Shown: piece after piece, positions 1 through 9,797 of the stretch
How the letters are laid out: the number at the start of each line of letters is the position of its first letter
How positions within the stretch are numbered: position 1 is the stretch's first letter
DNA from: Candidatus Palauibacter polyketidifaciens
Lineage (GTDB): Bacteria > Gemmatimonadota > Gemmatimonadetes > Palauibacterales > Palauibacteraceae
DNA: 64,000 nt
Reading direction: 5' to 3'
NCBI RefSeq assembly: GCF_947581785.1
Contig: NZ_CANPVO010000038.1
Location: 53,049-117,048 of the forward strand
The notes under the pieces: model-generated
Seen by the model: the letters and a program-made list of their open reading frames with translations, nothing else
Databases searched by the model: none
Told to the model about the DNA's origin: nothing
Program-made: the position numbers and the translations under genes

Positions 1-2955
1 CCATTCCCGGTGCGCGCCGCGCCCCGCCTCGACGTCCAGGGAGGGTTGCTCCTCTCTCTCGACCTCGAGCAATCGGCGCTGGCGATCGCCCGCGCGTGGA
101 TCCACCTCGAGATCGAGCGCGGCGGGATCCCACCACACGATCTCCGTTCCCGCTTCAGCGGCATGCAGCCCCGGCGCGACCGAATCCGGCGGCGTGGGGC
201 GCTGACCGCCCTTCCCATCCGGACGATCGAGAACCGACTCATCGCCGAAGGCCGGAGCTCCCAGGCTCTCGGCAGAGGACGGCCGTCGGCGTGCACCGTG
301 GGGCGGGTACACCGCCGGATTCAGCGACTCGAGCCACCACTCACCATCTTCCCCGGAGACGCCCCCGCGGCCGTCGCGGCCGTCTCCGAGGGCCGGCACG
401 ACGAGCAGGTCGCGTGCCCGCGTGGCCGCCACGTACGCGAGCCGATCGGCTTCGGCCATCTCCCGGCGCCGCTCGACCTCGGCGTTATCCAGAATGTCAC
501 GGGGGGTCGCGCCACAGAGGCGCTGAGCCCAGAGACGCCGGGCGGCGTCCATGTGGCGCGATGGCGGCTCGTGCGCCGCGGCGCAGGTCATGTCCGCCAG
601 GATGACGACCGGGAACTCGAGGCCCTTCGCCTTGTGTACCGTCATCATCCTCACGCCTTCGGTCCCCTCCTCCACGATCGGCGCCTCCTCGGACTGCCCA
701 CGTTCGGCTTCATCTTCGAGCCGGTCGAGAAACGCCCGGAAGGATGCGCTGCCCCCGCGCTCGAACGCGCGCGCCCGGTCGACGAGCCGGAGCACGTTGG
801 CCAGCGCCTGTTCTCCCGTGGGCCAGATCGCGATACCCGCGTGGGCGCGCGCGGCCGAGAGCAGGCGTCGGACGGTCTCCGGAATCGGACGCCGGTTCCG
901 ATGCCGGTGGAGGTCGCCGAGGAGCCCGAGAACCGCCGCCACGTCCCGCAGTTCAGGCTTCAGAGCCGTTCCGTCCTCCGTGCGGCCGTTTCCGCCGCCC
1001 GGCTCCCACCCGGCGAGCGGATGCAGCGGACCCACATCGACGCCGAACTCGAACAGCGCGCGATCGCCGAGCGAGAAGAGCGGACCCCGGAGGGCGGCGT
1101 AGACCGCCAGTCGATCGTCGGGCCACTCGATGGCCGTGAGCGCGTTGCGGACGGCAAGCACCTCCTCCCGATCGTGGTATGAGCGGCCGCCGACCAGCAC
1201 ATGCGGAATGGCGCGGGCCTCGAGCGCACGCACGTAGGGGCGCGTCACGTCCTCCCCCCACTTCTGAAAGCGACGGAAGAGGAGGCAGATGTGGCGGGCC
1301 TGGACCGGGACCGGATCTTCCGGACGCTCCCGTTCCGTCACGACCCACCCCGACTCGTGGACCAGCCAGCGCACCATCTCCCCGACCGCGACGGGCAGAG
1401 ATCCCTCGATATCGACTCCCCGGACCTTTCCGAAGCGTCCGTACGGTGCCGGAACCGGAAGGGCGATGATTGCAGGTTGGCTCCCGGTGTCCGCGCGGAA
1501 GGGCGCGAGCGGCACGTAGGCCGCCTGGCTGCCGTCCTCGCTCGCCTTCATGCGCGTCGCGAACGCCCCGTTTACGGCGGCCTGCAAGCGCGGCTGCGAC
1601 CGGAAGCTCGTGGACAGGTGCAGCACCCGCGCATCCGCCTCCGCCAGGCGGCGTTTCGTCTTCTCGTACAGCATCACGTCGGCCCGACGAAAGCGGTAGA
1701 TCGACTGCTTCGGATCGCCGACCACGAAGAGCTTGCCGCGGGCGGGCACGATGCGCCCCGGGCGCGTCTCGTCCGGGTCCTCGCCGCAGAGGAGAAGGAG
1801 GATCTCGACCTGCAGCGGGTCGGTGTCCTGGAACTCGTCGACGAAGAACCGCGTGAAGCGCTTTCGGTAGTGCCTCCGGATCTCCTCGTTGTCGCGGAGA
1901 AGGCCCCGCGCCCGGATCAGGAGGTCCACGAAGTCGAGGCATCCGTCGCGCCGCTTGGCCCGCTCGTATCGCTCCGTCACGGGCCAGAGTTCGTCCCGGA
2001 GGTGCGCCGCCAGGCCCGCATCCGCCGTCTGCAGGATCTCCTCGACTTCCGCCCGAACCGCGTCGCGGCGCGCGACGACGTCCGCCTTCGCGAGGCCGCC
2101 GCCGAAATCCCGCGAGCGGAAGCCGCGCCAGAACCAGCCGCGCCAGCGCGCGCGCACGAAGGGCCGCAGCCAGGCCTCCAGGTAGTCATGGTCGCGTCCG
2201 CGCGTCTTCTCCCTCAGTTCGATTTCGCGCACGCCGCGTTCGATGTGGCGCAGGTTCTGCGTGAGATAGTCTTCCGGACGAGAGGCCCGCGGGGCGAAGG
2301 CGGCAAGCTCCCGCAGGAGGTCGAGCGCGCGGTCGAGTTCGGCCTCCCGGTCCCACTCGGGTCTGGACCACGGCGCGTCGAAGTCGCGCTGGTCCACGAG
2401 ACTGCCGGCCGCCGCCCGCAGGGCCGCGCGCGGACCGCCCGAATTCCGCGGATAGTGACGGCGCAACGCCCTCCTCACGCCGGGACCGGGGTCTGCCAGG
2501 GCGCCCTCGAACCAGCTCTCGAAGGCGCGATCGAGGAGACGCCCGGCTTCGTCCTCGGCGGCGACCCGGAACGCCGGGTCGACGCCGGCCTCGATCGGCC
2601 GCTCCCGCAGCACGTCGGCACAGAAGCCGTGGATCGTGCCGATGTGAGCGAGTTCCAGGTGGCCCAGCGCACGCGAGAGACGCTCACGAACTTCCCTGTT
2701 CTCCTCGGCCACCCGGGCCTCCCCGATGGCCGCCCGCAGCCGGAGCTTCATTTCGCCGGCCGCCTTCTCGGTGAAGGTGACGGCAACGATGTCCTCCAGC
2801 GTGCCCAGACCGTGTTTCAGCACCTCGACGATCCGGCCCGTGAGCGCGGTCGTCTTCCCCGTGCCCGCCGCCGCTTCGACGAAGAGCGTGTCCCCGAGGT
2901 CGTTCAGGATCGCGTCGCGGGCCTCCTGGTCGGCGAGGCGGGCGGGCGGGGTCAC
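1..2955 (-). CDS. addA: AddA-like UvrD-family helicase subunit (partial, runs off left edge)
   Basis: Superfamily 1 helicase of the AddAB/RecBCD type, which unwinds double-strand DNA ends for recombination repair. The frame stays open from a GTG at 2955 to base 1, giving at least 985 codons. Visible motifs are Walker A AAAGTGKTT (residues about 28-36), AVTFTEKAAGEMK (motif Ia region), Walker B VDEFQDTDPLQ (about 372-382), VGDPKQSIYRFR (motif III, about 411), TVHKAKGLEFPVV (motif V, about 772) and YVAATRARDLLVV (motif VI, about 841). The C-terminal nuclease domain expected of AddA lies beyond the window, so its presence cannot be checked. The GTG start overlaps the TGA stop of the AddB gene (GTGA), which indicates translational coupling. 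A plain UvrD/Rep helicase is the alternative, but size and the partner gene favour AddA. Confidence 0.9.
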   Translation of the reverse strand, partial: MTPPARLADQEARDAILNDLGDTLFVEAAAGTGKTTALTGRIVEVLKHGLGTLEDIVAVTFTEKAAGEMKLRLRAAIGEARVAEENREVRERLSRALGHLELAHIGTIHGFCADVLRERPIEAGVDPAFRVAAEDEAGRLLDRAFESWFEGALADPGPGVRRALRRHYPRNSGGPRAALRAAAGSLVDQRDFDAPWSRPEWDREAELDRALDLLRELAAFAPRASRPEDYLTQNLRHIERGVREIELREKTRGRDHDYLEAWLRPFVRARWRGWFWRGFRSRDFGGGLAKADVVARRDAVRAEVEEILQTADAGLAAHLRDELWPVTERYERAKRRDGCLDFVDLLIRARGLLRDNEEIRRHYRKRFTRFFVDEFQDTDPLQVEILLLLCGEDPDETRPGRIVPARGKLFVVGDPKQSIYRFRRADVMLYEKTKRRLAEADARVLHLSTSFRSQPRLQAAVNGAFATRMKASEDGSQAAYVPLAPFRADTGSQPAIIALPVPAPYGRFGKVRGVDIEGSLPVAVGEMVRWLVHESGWVVTERERPEDPVPVQARHICLLFRRFQKWGEDVTRPYVRALEARAIPHVLVGGRSYHDREEVLAVRNALTAIEWPDDRLAVYAALRGPLFSLGDRALFEFGVDVGPLHPLAGWEPGGGNGRTEDGTALKPELRDVAAVLGLLGDLHRHRNRRPIPETVRRLLSAARAHAGIAIWPTGEQALANVLRLVDRARAFERGGSASFRAFLDRLEDEAERGQSEEAPIVEEGTEGVRMMTVHKAKGLEFPVVILADMTCAAAHEPPSRHMDAARRLWAQRLCGATPRDILDNAEVERRREMAEADRLAYVAATRARDLLVVPALGDGRDGRGGVSGEDGEWWLESLNPAVYPPHGARRRPSSAESLGAPAFGDESVLDRPDGKGGQRPTPPDSVAPGLHAAEAGTEIVWWDPAALDLEVDPRAGDRQRRLLEVEREEQPSLDVEAGRGAHREW

Positions 2956-5900
2956 GGGTACTCCCTCAGACGCCGCAGATGGACGGGCGGGGGTTTGCTC
3001 CGGGTGCGCAGCTCCTCGTCGGGTCCGCAGACCTGCCGGTAGTCGCACCAGCGGCAGGCATCCTCCCGCGGAAGCGCCGGAAAACTCCCGGCCTCGAAGG
3101 CCCCGCTCACGATCTCGCTCAGGATCCCCGCCGCTTCGAGCGCCCGGTCGTCGAGCGGCACGACGTGGTCCCGGAATTCGCCGTCCGCCGTGCAGTAGTA
3201 GAGCCGGCCCGATTCCACGCGCTGGTCCGGAAAGAGCGACTGTGCGGCGAGCGCGTAGAGGACCGGCTGCAGGAGTTCGCCGCCCTGGATCGTGGCGCCC
3301 GCCTTTGCCCGGTAACGGCCCGTCTTGTGGTCCGTGACTCGCAGGACCCCGGCCGGGGTCCGTTCGATCAGGTCGATGGCGCCGCGGAGCTTCAGTCCGA
3401 CGGCCAGGTCGACGGGCTCCCCCACGGAGTGCGCGTCGCGGTTCGGGTCCTGCGGGAGCCCGAAGGAGAGTTCGAAGCGCCACGGCTCGAACGGCGACTT
3501 GCTGTCGATCTCGTGCCGCAGCCACTCCCGCAGGTCCTGTCGGATCGCTTCAATGCCGTCGTCCCAGACCCGGTCGATCGCGGGCACGAGGCGATCGCGG
3601 AAGTCCCCCGCCACCTTCTCGAGCACGTCCTCGAGGAGTTCGGATACCCGCGCGTCGTTCTCCGGCCCCACCGGAAGGAGGGGCCGCTCCTTCGTGCTTT
3701 CGGCCTGGAGCCGGGTCAGGAGTTCGAACTGCACCTGGTGCACGAGCGAACCGCGCTGCAGCGGATCGAGCGCCTCGATCCCGGCCGGTTCCTCGCGCGG
3801 GCGCAGACCCTGGATCGCCTGGAGATAGAAGCGGTACGGACAGGCCGCGAAGTGCTGGAGCGCCGTCGCCGAGTAAGGACGTGCGTCGGGCGACCGCCCC
3901 GCCAGCACTTCCGCCGCACGCTCTGAGAGTTGAATGAGTCCGTCCGCCCACGTCCATCGCGGCACCTCCCATCGGTAGGCGCGGAAGCGGAGGGCGCGCG
4001 CGAGGTGGGGGTTCGAGTGGAGGAGATGACCGGCGGCCTTCACCGCGCGTTCCCCGCGGAGATCGTGCCCGTCGAGTTCGTCGAGCACGGCGAGGTCGTA
4101 TTCGGCTTCATCGATCGCCTGCGCGCGGGACTTGGGCGCCGGCCATCCGATCCGGGCATCGGAGACCTCCTCCGCCCGCTGTGCGAGGACCTCGAAGCCG
4201 GGCAGCCGCCCCTCCGCGGCGCGAATCGCCTCGAGCGCGTAGAAGGAGGGGACGCGGGGCCGGGTCTTCATGGCGTCGATGCGCGGATAGGAGAGGATGA
4301 CCTGCTTCCGCGCCGCCCCGACGGCGAGCCTGAAGGCGAGCCGCTCATGCTGAACGCGGTCGCGGTTCGTCAGAAGACGGCCGGGAGCCAGCCGGCGCCG
4401 CATCTCGTCGAGGAGGATCGGATCTTCCCCGATCTTGGGAGGAAACACGCGCTCGGCCATGCCGGGGACGAACACGACATCGAAGGCGAGCCCCCGAGCC
4501 GCATCGATCGACCCGATGAACACGCGGCCGTAACGGTTCGCAGGCGGCGGCTCGGGAGCCTGCAGGAGTCGGGGCGTGAGAACGCGCACGACTTCGTCCA
4601 GCTTCACCGGACCCAGAGGCCCCATCGGCGCGAGGTCGGACAAGGCGGCGAGCACGTTGCCGGGCCGCCGAAGCGAGCGGGCGGCGAGCGGGACCAGCGC
4701 GGCCAGCCAGCTCTCCCAGCGGGCCTCCGCGGGCAGTTCGGACAGTTCCGACAGCAGCGGCAAGGCGTACTCCCGGAGCGAAGCGAGATTGGCGCGCGTC
4801 CCGTCGATCCATGCGAGGCGCGGGTTCTCGGCGTCCTCCGTTTCCAGCGCGGCGCGCTTGAATTCGAGTTCCGCGGCGAGCCCATCGAGTCGCCGCTCCC
4901 ATCGATCCAGGCCACCGACAACGGCCGCGTCGACGAGCAGCCGCTCCCAGCGCCGCGGCACCCGCTCCGCGTCCTCTCCCTTGTTCGGCACCTCCCCGAT
5001 CGAGACATACTCCGAGAAGCGAATCGCCGAGTAGTCCTCGGCCCGGCAACGGAGAAGGGCGAGAAAGGCCCGGCCCGCCGGATCCGGACGCCGCACGCCG
5101 CGCGCGAACCAGGGCCGGATTCCCGCCCGATTGAGAGCCTCCTCCAGGTACGGTCGATAGTCCTCGGGCTGCCGGAGAAGGATCGCGCACCGGTCGAAGG
5201 GCGTACCGGCCTCGGCGAGCGCGATGAGTCTCCGGGCGATCTCCACGGCTTCCCGGCCCTCGCCGGGAGCCGAGAACACGGTGACCGCATCGTCCACGGC
5301 GGATTCGGCCGGCGCCGAGCCGAAGAGGTGCCCGTGAAGGCGCCCGACCGCCCCGGTGGCGGTCCCATCGATCCCGGGCGGATCGGAACGGCGCGCGCCT
5401 GCTTCTTCCAGGGCCCGCAGCGTGCGGTCATCCCCCTCCGGGACGGTCGCCAGCAACTCGCGGCCCCGCGCGATGAGGGCCGCAACGAACCGCTCCTCCA
5501 GTTCGGTCCAGATCCGGGCGTCGAGAATCATGAAACGGTCGTCCTCGACCCTGCTCCGGGATTCCGGATCGCGCAGCGCGGACAGCGCGGCCTCGAATAC
5601 GCCGGCCCGATCCGCGAGTCCCGCCGCCCGCCACTCCGCCTCGACCGCTTCGAAGAAGACGGCGAGGTCCGCGTCGACGGGGGCGAGCTCGGACGGCGTG
5701 ACGCCCGCCATGCGGAGGGCGTCCAGGGCCCGGCCCACGGCGCGAACGAAGCCGGGCGTGTCCGACACCCCCGCCAACCGCCCCAGTTTCCGCCGACCGA
5801 GCCCCGCCAGCGCGCGCGCGACGATGGCGTCGCGAGCCACCGAATCTCCGATCGCCCTCCCATCGGAAGCGAGTCGCGAGAGCGCGACGTCGCGGGCCAG

Positions 5901-6104
5901 GAGGTGCAGCGTCGTGCGCCGCCAGCCCATCGCGGCCCCCGCCGTCCGGACCCCGCGCAGGAGCAGTTCGTGAGGCCCCGAAAGCGTCTCGCCGATGATC
6001 GTCACGCCCGCCGTGGAGGGTTGCCCTCCGAGCCATGACCGCGCGGCGTCGAAGCGCACGGCGGCGGTGGGGGAGACGATGAAGCGGGCAGAAGAAGCGG
6101 GCAT
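2952..6104 (-). CDS. addB: AddB-like PD-(D/E)XK nuclease subunit with Fe-S cysteines
   Basis: Second subunit of an AddAB-type double-strand break resection enzyme, about 1050 residues. The N-terminal two thirds is a degenerate helicase-like region (for example IGSIDAARGLAFDVVFVPGM). The C-terminal third is the nuclease: CPYRFYL supplies the first cluster cysteine (about residue 753), followed by GAIDLIE and VTDHKTG (the D...K part of the active site, about 905-925) and CRWCDYRQVC (CxxCx5C, about 1013-1022). That C...CxxCx5C arrangement is the four-cysteine 4Fe-4S staple known in AddB. ATG at 6104 is preferred because an AGG lies 8 nt upstream; a GTG two codons earlier (6110) is possible. It is the first gene of the pair and overlaps the addA start by four bases. 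Confidence 0.88.
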   Translation of the reverse strand: MPASSARFIVSPTAAVRFDAARSWLGGQPSTAGVTIIGETLSGPHELLLRGVRTAGAAMGWRRTTLHLLARDVALSRLASDGRAIGDSVARDAIVARALAGLGRRKLGRLAGVSDTPGFVRAVGRALDALRMAGVTPSELAPVDADLAVFFEAVEAEWRAAGLADRAGVFEAALSALRDPESRSRVEDDRFMILDARIWTELEERFVAALIARGRELLATVPEGDDRTLRALEEAGARRSDPPGIDGTATGAVGRLHGHLFGSAPAESAVDDAVTVFSAPGEGREAVEIARRLIALAEAGTPFDRCAILLRQPEDYRPYLEEALNRAGIRPWFARGVRRPDPAGRAFLALLRCRAEDYSAIRFSEYVSIGEVPNKGEDAERVPRRWERLLVDAAVVGGLDRWERRLDGLAAELEFKRAALETEDAENPRLAWIDGTRANLASLREYALPLLSELSELPAEARWESWLAALVPLAARSLRRPGNVLAALSDLAPMGPLGPVKLDEVVRVLTPRLLQAPEPPPANRYGRVFIGSIDAARGLAFDVVFVPGMAERVFPPKIGEDPILLDEMRRRLAPGRLLTNRDRVQHERLAFRLAVGAARKQVILSYPRIDAMKTRPRVPSFYALEAIRAAEGRLPGFEVLAQRAEEVSDARIGWPAPKSRAQAIDEAEYDLAVLDELDGHDLRGERAVKAAGHLLHSNPHLARALRFRAYRWEVPRWTWADGLIQLSERAAEVLAGRSPDARPYSATALQHFAACPYRFYLQAIQGLRPREEPAGIEALDPLQRGSLVHQVQFELLTRLQAESTKERPLLPVGPENDARVSELLEDVLEKVAGDFRDRLVPAIDRVWDDGIEAIRQDLREWLRHEIDSKSPFEPWRFELSFGLPQDPNRDAHSVGEPVDLAVGLKLRGAIDLIERTPAGVLRVTDHKTGRYRAKAGATIQGGELLQPVLYALAAQSLFPDQRVESGRLYYCTADGEFRDHVVPLDDRALEAAGILSEIVSGAFEAGSFPALPREDACRWCDYRQVCGPDEELRTRSKPPPVHLRRLREYP

Positions 6105-6234
6105 GGACACAACCTATCGCCGCGAACGCAACGCGCTATCAACTCCGCATGATGGGCGCGCTGCTTGACGCCGCCGAGGGTCACGGACGATCCTCAGAAA
6201 TGACGCTCTTGCGCTTCATCTCCGCGTAGCACCC

Positions 6235-7665
6235 GTGGCCGCCATCGATCGCCGCGACTTCATGCGGGGCGCCGCGCTGGCGGGCGCCGGGCTCGCACTC
6301 GGCTGCGATGCGGACGACCGGCGGGCGGCACCGGCGACGGCGACCGGCGACGAGGCCGGAACGGCGACGGCTCCCCCCCTGCTCATCGACCGGGCCAGCG
6401 TCTTCGACGTCCGGGCCGGCGCCATGCGCCCGGACACGAGCGTCCTCATCCGGGACGGCCGGATCGAAGCCGTCGCCCCCGGCGCGGAGTTGAACGCGGA
6501 TTCCGACGCCGCCGCGGGCGCGGCGCGCATCGACGGGGCCGGCCTCTTCGTCCTCCCCGGACTCATCGACGCGCACGTCCACGTCACCCACATCCTCTAC
6601 CAGTCACACATGACCGGCGACGAGGTCCTTCCCTTCTACCTCGGACACGGGGTCACGTCGATCCGGAGCACGGGAGACAACGTCCCGGCTCAGCGCCTTA
6701 TCGAACGCTACGCCGAGGACCACCCGGAGATCTCTCCGAACCTCTTCCGGTGCAGCTTCCTCATCGACGGCAACCCGCCCTGGCATCCCGATGTCGGCTG
6801 GTACCTGGCGACGCCCGCCGACGTGGACCCCTTCGTGGCCGACATGGCGGCGTGGGGCGTGAAGACGCTCAAGCTGTATGTCGGCGTCACGCGCGAGGTC
6901 GGGCGCCGCGTGATCGAGGTCGGCCACGAACACGGTCTCGTCGTGAGCGGGCACCTCCTCGACTATCACACGGCGGACGCCGTCACCGACGGACTCGACT
7001 GCGTCGAGCACATCTATACGGTGTCCAACTTCCTCCTCGACGACCCCGACGACCGCCATTCGATCAACCTCGACTCGGACGAGGCGCGCCGCCTCATCGA
7101 CGTCATCGCCGAACACGGCGCGCGCGTCGACCCGACGCTCATGGTCTTCTGGGGCACGCTCCTCTTCATGGATCTGCCCGAAGTCTACGGACACCCCGAC
7201 CACGACCCCATGCCGGCCCGCCTCAAGGCGTTCTGGGACAAGGACCGGGCGCGGCGCAGTCTGGACTGGGGCGCGTCGCCCATCTCCGTGCGCGAGGGGA
7301 CGTGGGAAAAATACCTGCGGCTCACCGGCATGCTGCATGAAGCCGGCGTGCAGTTGCTCGTCGGGACCGACGCCCCGGAGCCGCAAGTCGCGCCGGGCGC
7401 CTCGCTGCACCACGAGATGGAGTTTCTCGTCGAAGCCGGCATGCCGGCACGCGAAGTCCTGTCCGCCGCCACGCTCGAGAACGCGCGGATTCTGAAGGAA
7501 GAGGAGAGCCGCGGGGCCGTCGAGGCGGGACTGGAGGCCGATCTCGTACTGCTCGAAGCAGACCCTCTCGAGGACATCCGCAACACGAGACGCATTCGGA
7601 CCGTCGTGCGCGGCGGACGCGCCCTCGACCCCGCCGAGATCCTGGCCGCCGCACCGGCCGAGTAG
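6235..7665 (+). CDS. Amidohydrolase-family metal-dependent hydrolase, Tat lipoprotein
   Basis: Predicted exported metal-dependent hydrolase of the amidohydrolase superfamily, 476 residues; the substrate is unknown, and members of this group include prolidase-like dipeptidases. The leader reads RRDFMRGAALAGAG then LALGC, a twin-arginine signal with a lipobox Cys24, so a folded and perhaps metal-loaded enzyme is likely anchored outside the inner membrane. Metal ligands visible are H114-V-H116 in PGLIDAHVHVTH, a candidate carbamylated lysine in KTLKLYVG (about 210-213), H240 in SGHL, H259 in VEHIY and the Asp of GTDAP (about 379). The C-terminal strand DLVLLEADPLEDI is typical of the composite beta domain. 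The GTG start is required to keep the twin arginines; an in-frame TAG-bounded region lies just upstream. It diverges from addB across about 130 bp. Confidence 0.85.
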   Translation: MAAIDRRDFMRGAALAGAGLALGCDADDRRAAPATATGDEAGTATAPPLLIDRASVFDVRAGAMRPDTSVLIRDGRIEAVAPGAELNADSDAAAGAARIDGAGLFVLPGLIDAHVHVTHILYQSHMTGDEVLPFYLGHGVTSIRSTGDNVPAQRLIERYAEDHPEISPNLFRCSFLIDGNPPWHPDVGWYLATPADVDPFVADMAAWGVKTLKLYVGVTREVGRRVIEVGHEHGLVVSGHLLDYHTADAVTDGLDCVEHIYTVSNFLLDDPDDRHSINLDSDEARRLIDVIAEHGARVDPTLMVFWGTLLFMDLPEVYGHPDHDPMPARLKAFWDKDRARRSLDWGASPISVREGTWEKYLRLTGMLHEAGVQLLVGTDAPEPQVAPGASLHHEMEFLVEAGMPAREVLSAATLENARILKEEESRGAVEAGLEADLVLLEADPLEDIRNTRRIRTVVRGGRALDPAEILAAAPAE

Positions 7666-7686
7666 TCCGGCAACGGGAGACGCCCC

Positions 7687-7918
7687 ATGCCCGCATCCCG
7701 AGAACACGTGGTTCGCACGCTCCTGGCGGCGGGCCTGGCCGTGGCGGCCCTGGTGCCCCGACCTCTTCCCGGCCAGGAAATCACGATCGTCCCATCCGTA
7801 TCTGCTCGAAGGCGAAGCCGCCCGCACCCTGCTCGAGGACATTCGCGCGCGCTCGGCAGAGTTGGGGACCACACTTCGCATCGAAGGGGACGCCGGAGTC
7901 ATCGATGTCTCGCGCTGA
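7687..7918 (+). pseudogene. Small secreted protein gene broken by a frameshift
   Basis: A well-placed start (GGGAG 8 nt upstream of the ATG) begins a clear signal peptide, VVRTLLAAGLAVAALVP followed by LPGQE. After about 35 codons the frame loses coding character, whereas the +1 frame from about 7790 reads HPYLLEGEAARTLLEDI, then RSAELGTTLRIEGDAGVIDV, and stops at 7916-7918. A single-base indel near 7780-7795 would join the two parts into a secreted protein of about 77 residues. As written, the unshifted frame gives a 90-residue product ending at 7959 whose C-terminal half is arginine-rich shadow sequence. I do not recognise the family. A sequencing error or an internal deletion of a larger gene could also explain it. 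It lies between the amidohydrolase and the serine hydrolases, on the same strand. Confidence 0.45.
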
Positions 7919-7963
7919 GATGGGCTCACTCCGTTTTCTGGACCTCCGTCGGGGAGTAGAACG

Positions 7964-9637
7964 ATGAAGACACCGCTCTGGACACTGATCCTTCCGACCG
8001 CCGCGGGACTCGCCTGCGCGGGCGCGAACCCGGGAGGCCCTTCGGAGGGCGCTCCCGAACTGACGGCCCTCGACGCGATCTTCGCGGATTACGCCGGCTC
8101 CGAGGGGCCCGGGTGCGCATTCGCCGTTTCGCGGGACGGGCAACAGGTCATGTCGCGCGCGTACGGGATGGCGGATCTGGAGTGGCGCGTTCCGAACACG
8201 CCGGGGACGGTGTTCGAGCCCGGCTCCGTCTCGAAGCAGTTCGCCGCCGCGGCCACGATTCTGCTCGCGCTGGATGGACGGATCGATCTGGATGACGACA
8301 TCCGGGCGTACTTTCCGGAGATGCCCGACTACGGCGAAGCCGTCACCGTGCGGATGCTGATCCACCACACGAGCGGTCTTCGGGACTGGGGCTCGGTCGC
8401 CGCCATTCAGGGCTGGCCGCGCTGGAGCCGGGTCCACTCACACAAGCACGCGCTCGACATCGCGAGCCGTCAGCGCGCCCTGAACTACGAGCCGGGCCGC
8501 TACTACTCGTACACGAACACCGGATACAACCTCCAGGCGATGCTCATCGAGCGGGTCACGGGCCAGACCTTCGACGAGTTTTCGCAGGAGCGGATCTTTC
8601 GCCCCCTCGGCATGACGAAGACGCAGTGGCGGGACGATTTCACCGAGATCGTGGACGAGCGCTCCGTCGGTTACCGGCGCGGAGAGGACGGCGAATGGCA
8701 CATGCTGATGCCGTTCGAGAACGTCCACGGCAACGGCGGTCTGCTCACGACCGTGGGGGACCTCCTCCGCTTCACACATAATCTGGATACGGGCGAGGTC
8801 GGCGGGCCGGAATTCGTCCGTCTCATGCACGAGGAGGGCACGCTCGACTCGGGGTGGAAGACCGGCTATGCGGGCGGGCTGCGCGTGGGAGAATACAAGG
8901 GCGTGCGCGAGGTCTCGCACGGCGGTTCGACGGCCGCGTACCGGGCTTTCCTCACACGCTATCCGGATCACGGTGTGGCGGTGTCCCTGATGTGCAACGT
9001 GGCCGAGGCCGACTCGCGCGGACTCGTCCACCAGGTGGCGGAACTCTACCTCGCGGACGCCATGACCGAGGAGCCTCGGGCCGATGCGGGAGGGGCGGAT
9101 GTCGATCCCGCGGACGTCGCCGCCTTCGCCGGCGGATACCGGGACACGCGAACGGGACAGTATCTCGAGCTGACCGCGGACGGTTCATCCCTGCTCATGA
9201 GCGGAGGACCCGGCGGGCCGCCGCTCGCGGCCACCAGCGCAACCGGGTTCGCCTCGGCGACCGGCGTATCCATCGCGTTCGAAGGTCCGGCGAACGCCGG
9301 CGAACGACCCGCAGGCATCCTGAACATGCCCGCGGCGGATGGCGTGCGGATCGAGCCCGTCGGCGCGTTCGAACCGACCTCGGCCGACCTGGCGGATTAC
9401 GTCGGAGCCTACCACAGCGAAGAAGCCGAGGTGACGTACTGGTTCGCAGTCGAGGACGGGCGTCTCGTGTTCCGGGACCGGTACGGGGACGGCGCGGCTC
9501 TCGATCCCCTGTATCCCGACGCGTTCGGGCGAGAGTCCGGCACGATCATCTTCCGCCGGGATGCGACGGGACGGGTCACGCAGGCAAGTCTGAGCGAGGG
9601 GCGGGTCTGGGATCTCCGCTTCGAGCGGGTGCAATAG
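7964..9637 (+). CDS. Serine hydrolase, class C beta-lactamase/DD-peptidase fold (copy 1)
   Basis: Exported serine hydrolase of the beta-lactamase-related family (class C, penicillin-binding-protein-like), 557 residues. Substrates in this family include D-peptides, esters and peptidoglycan stems; the real one is not predictable here. Catalytic motifs are S88-V-S-K91 in FEPGSVSKQF, Y183-T-N185 in YSYTNTGYN and HGG in EVSHGGSTAAYR (about residue 325). A hydrophobic leader with a cysteine (GLACAG) could be a weak lipobox. The last 170 residues form an accessory domain with beta character, ending WDLRFERVQ. It has the same length as the next gene and is closely similar over its whole length, so the two are tandem duplicates. 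Confidence 0.88.
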   Translation: MKTPLWTLILPTAAGLACAGANPGGPSEGAPELTALDAIFADYAGSEGPGCAFAVSRDGQQVMSRAYGMADLEWRVPNTPGTVFEPGSVSKQFAAAATILLALDGRIDLDDDIRAYFPEMPDYGEAVTVRMLIHHTSGLRDWGSVAAIQGWPRWSRVHSHKHALDIASRQRALNYEPGRYYSYTNTGYNLQAMLIERVTGQTFDEFSQERIFRPLGMTKTQWRDDFTEIVDERSVGYRRGEDGEWHMLMPFENVHGNGGLLTTVGDLLRFTHNLDTGEVGGPEFVRLMHEEGTLDSGWKTGYAGGLRVGEYKGVREVSHGGSTAAYRAFLTRYPDHGVAVSLMCNVAEADSRGLVHQVAELYLADAMTEEPRADAGGADVDPADVAAFAGGYRDTRTGQYLELTADGSSLLMSGGPGGPPLAATSATGFASATGVSIAFEGPANAGERPAGILNMPAADGVRIEPVGAFEPTSADLADYVGAYHSEEAEVTYWFAVEDGRLVFRDRYGDGAALDPLYPDAFGRESGTIIFRRDATGRVTQASLSEGRVWDLRFERVQ

Positions 9638-9797
9638 ATCGCTACGGGACCGCCAGGTCCGCCTCCCCGCTGGCCGGGACGCGGTCGCGGGATCTCGACG
9701 GGGCGGAGATGTGCACCGACATTGCTCTAGCGGCCGCGCAGACGGCTTCGGCCGGCGACGACACGGTGAGCGGCGCAATTCCGTCAGGAGGAAGACG

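Noticed and set aside
1201..3042. Plus-strand frames opposite addA and addB
   Set aside because: Shadow frames; helicase and nuclease motifs are all on the minus strand.
6102..6142. Leaderless promoter for addB (TTGATA with GATAGG or TAGGTT near the ATG)
   Set aside because: The better-placed box needs an 18-20 bp spacer and a ribosome-like AGG is also present, so the start signal is ambiguous.
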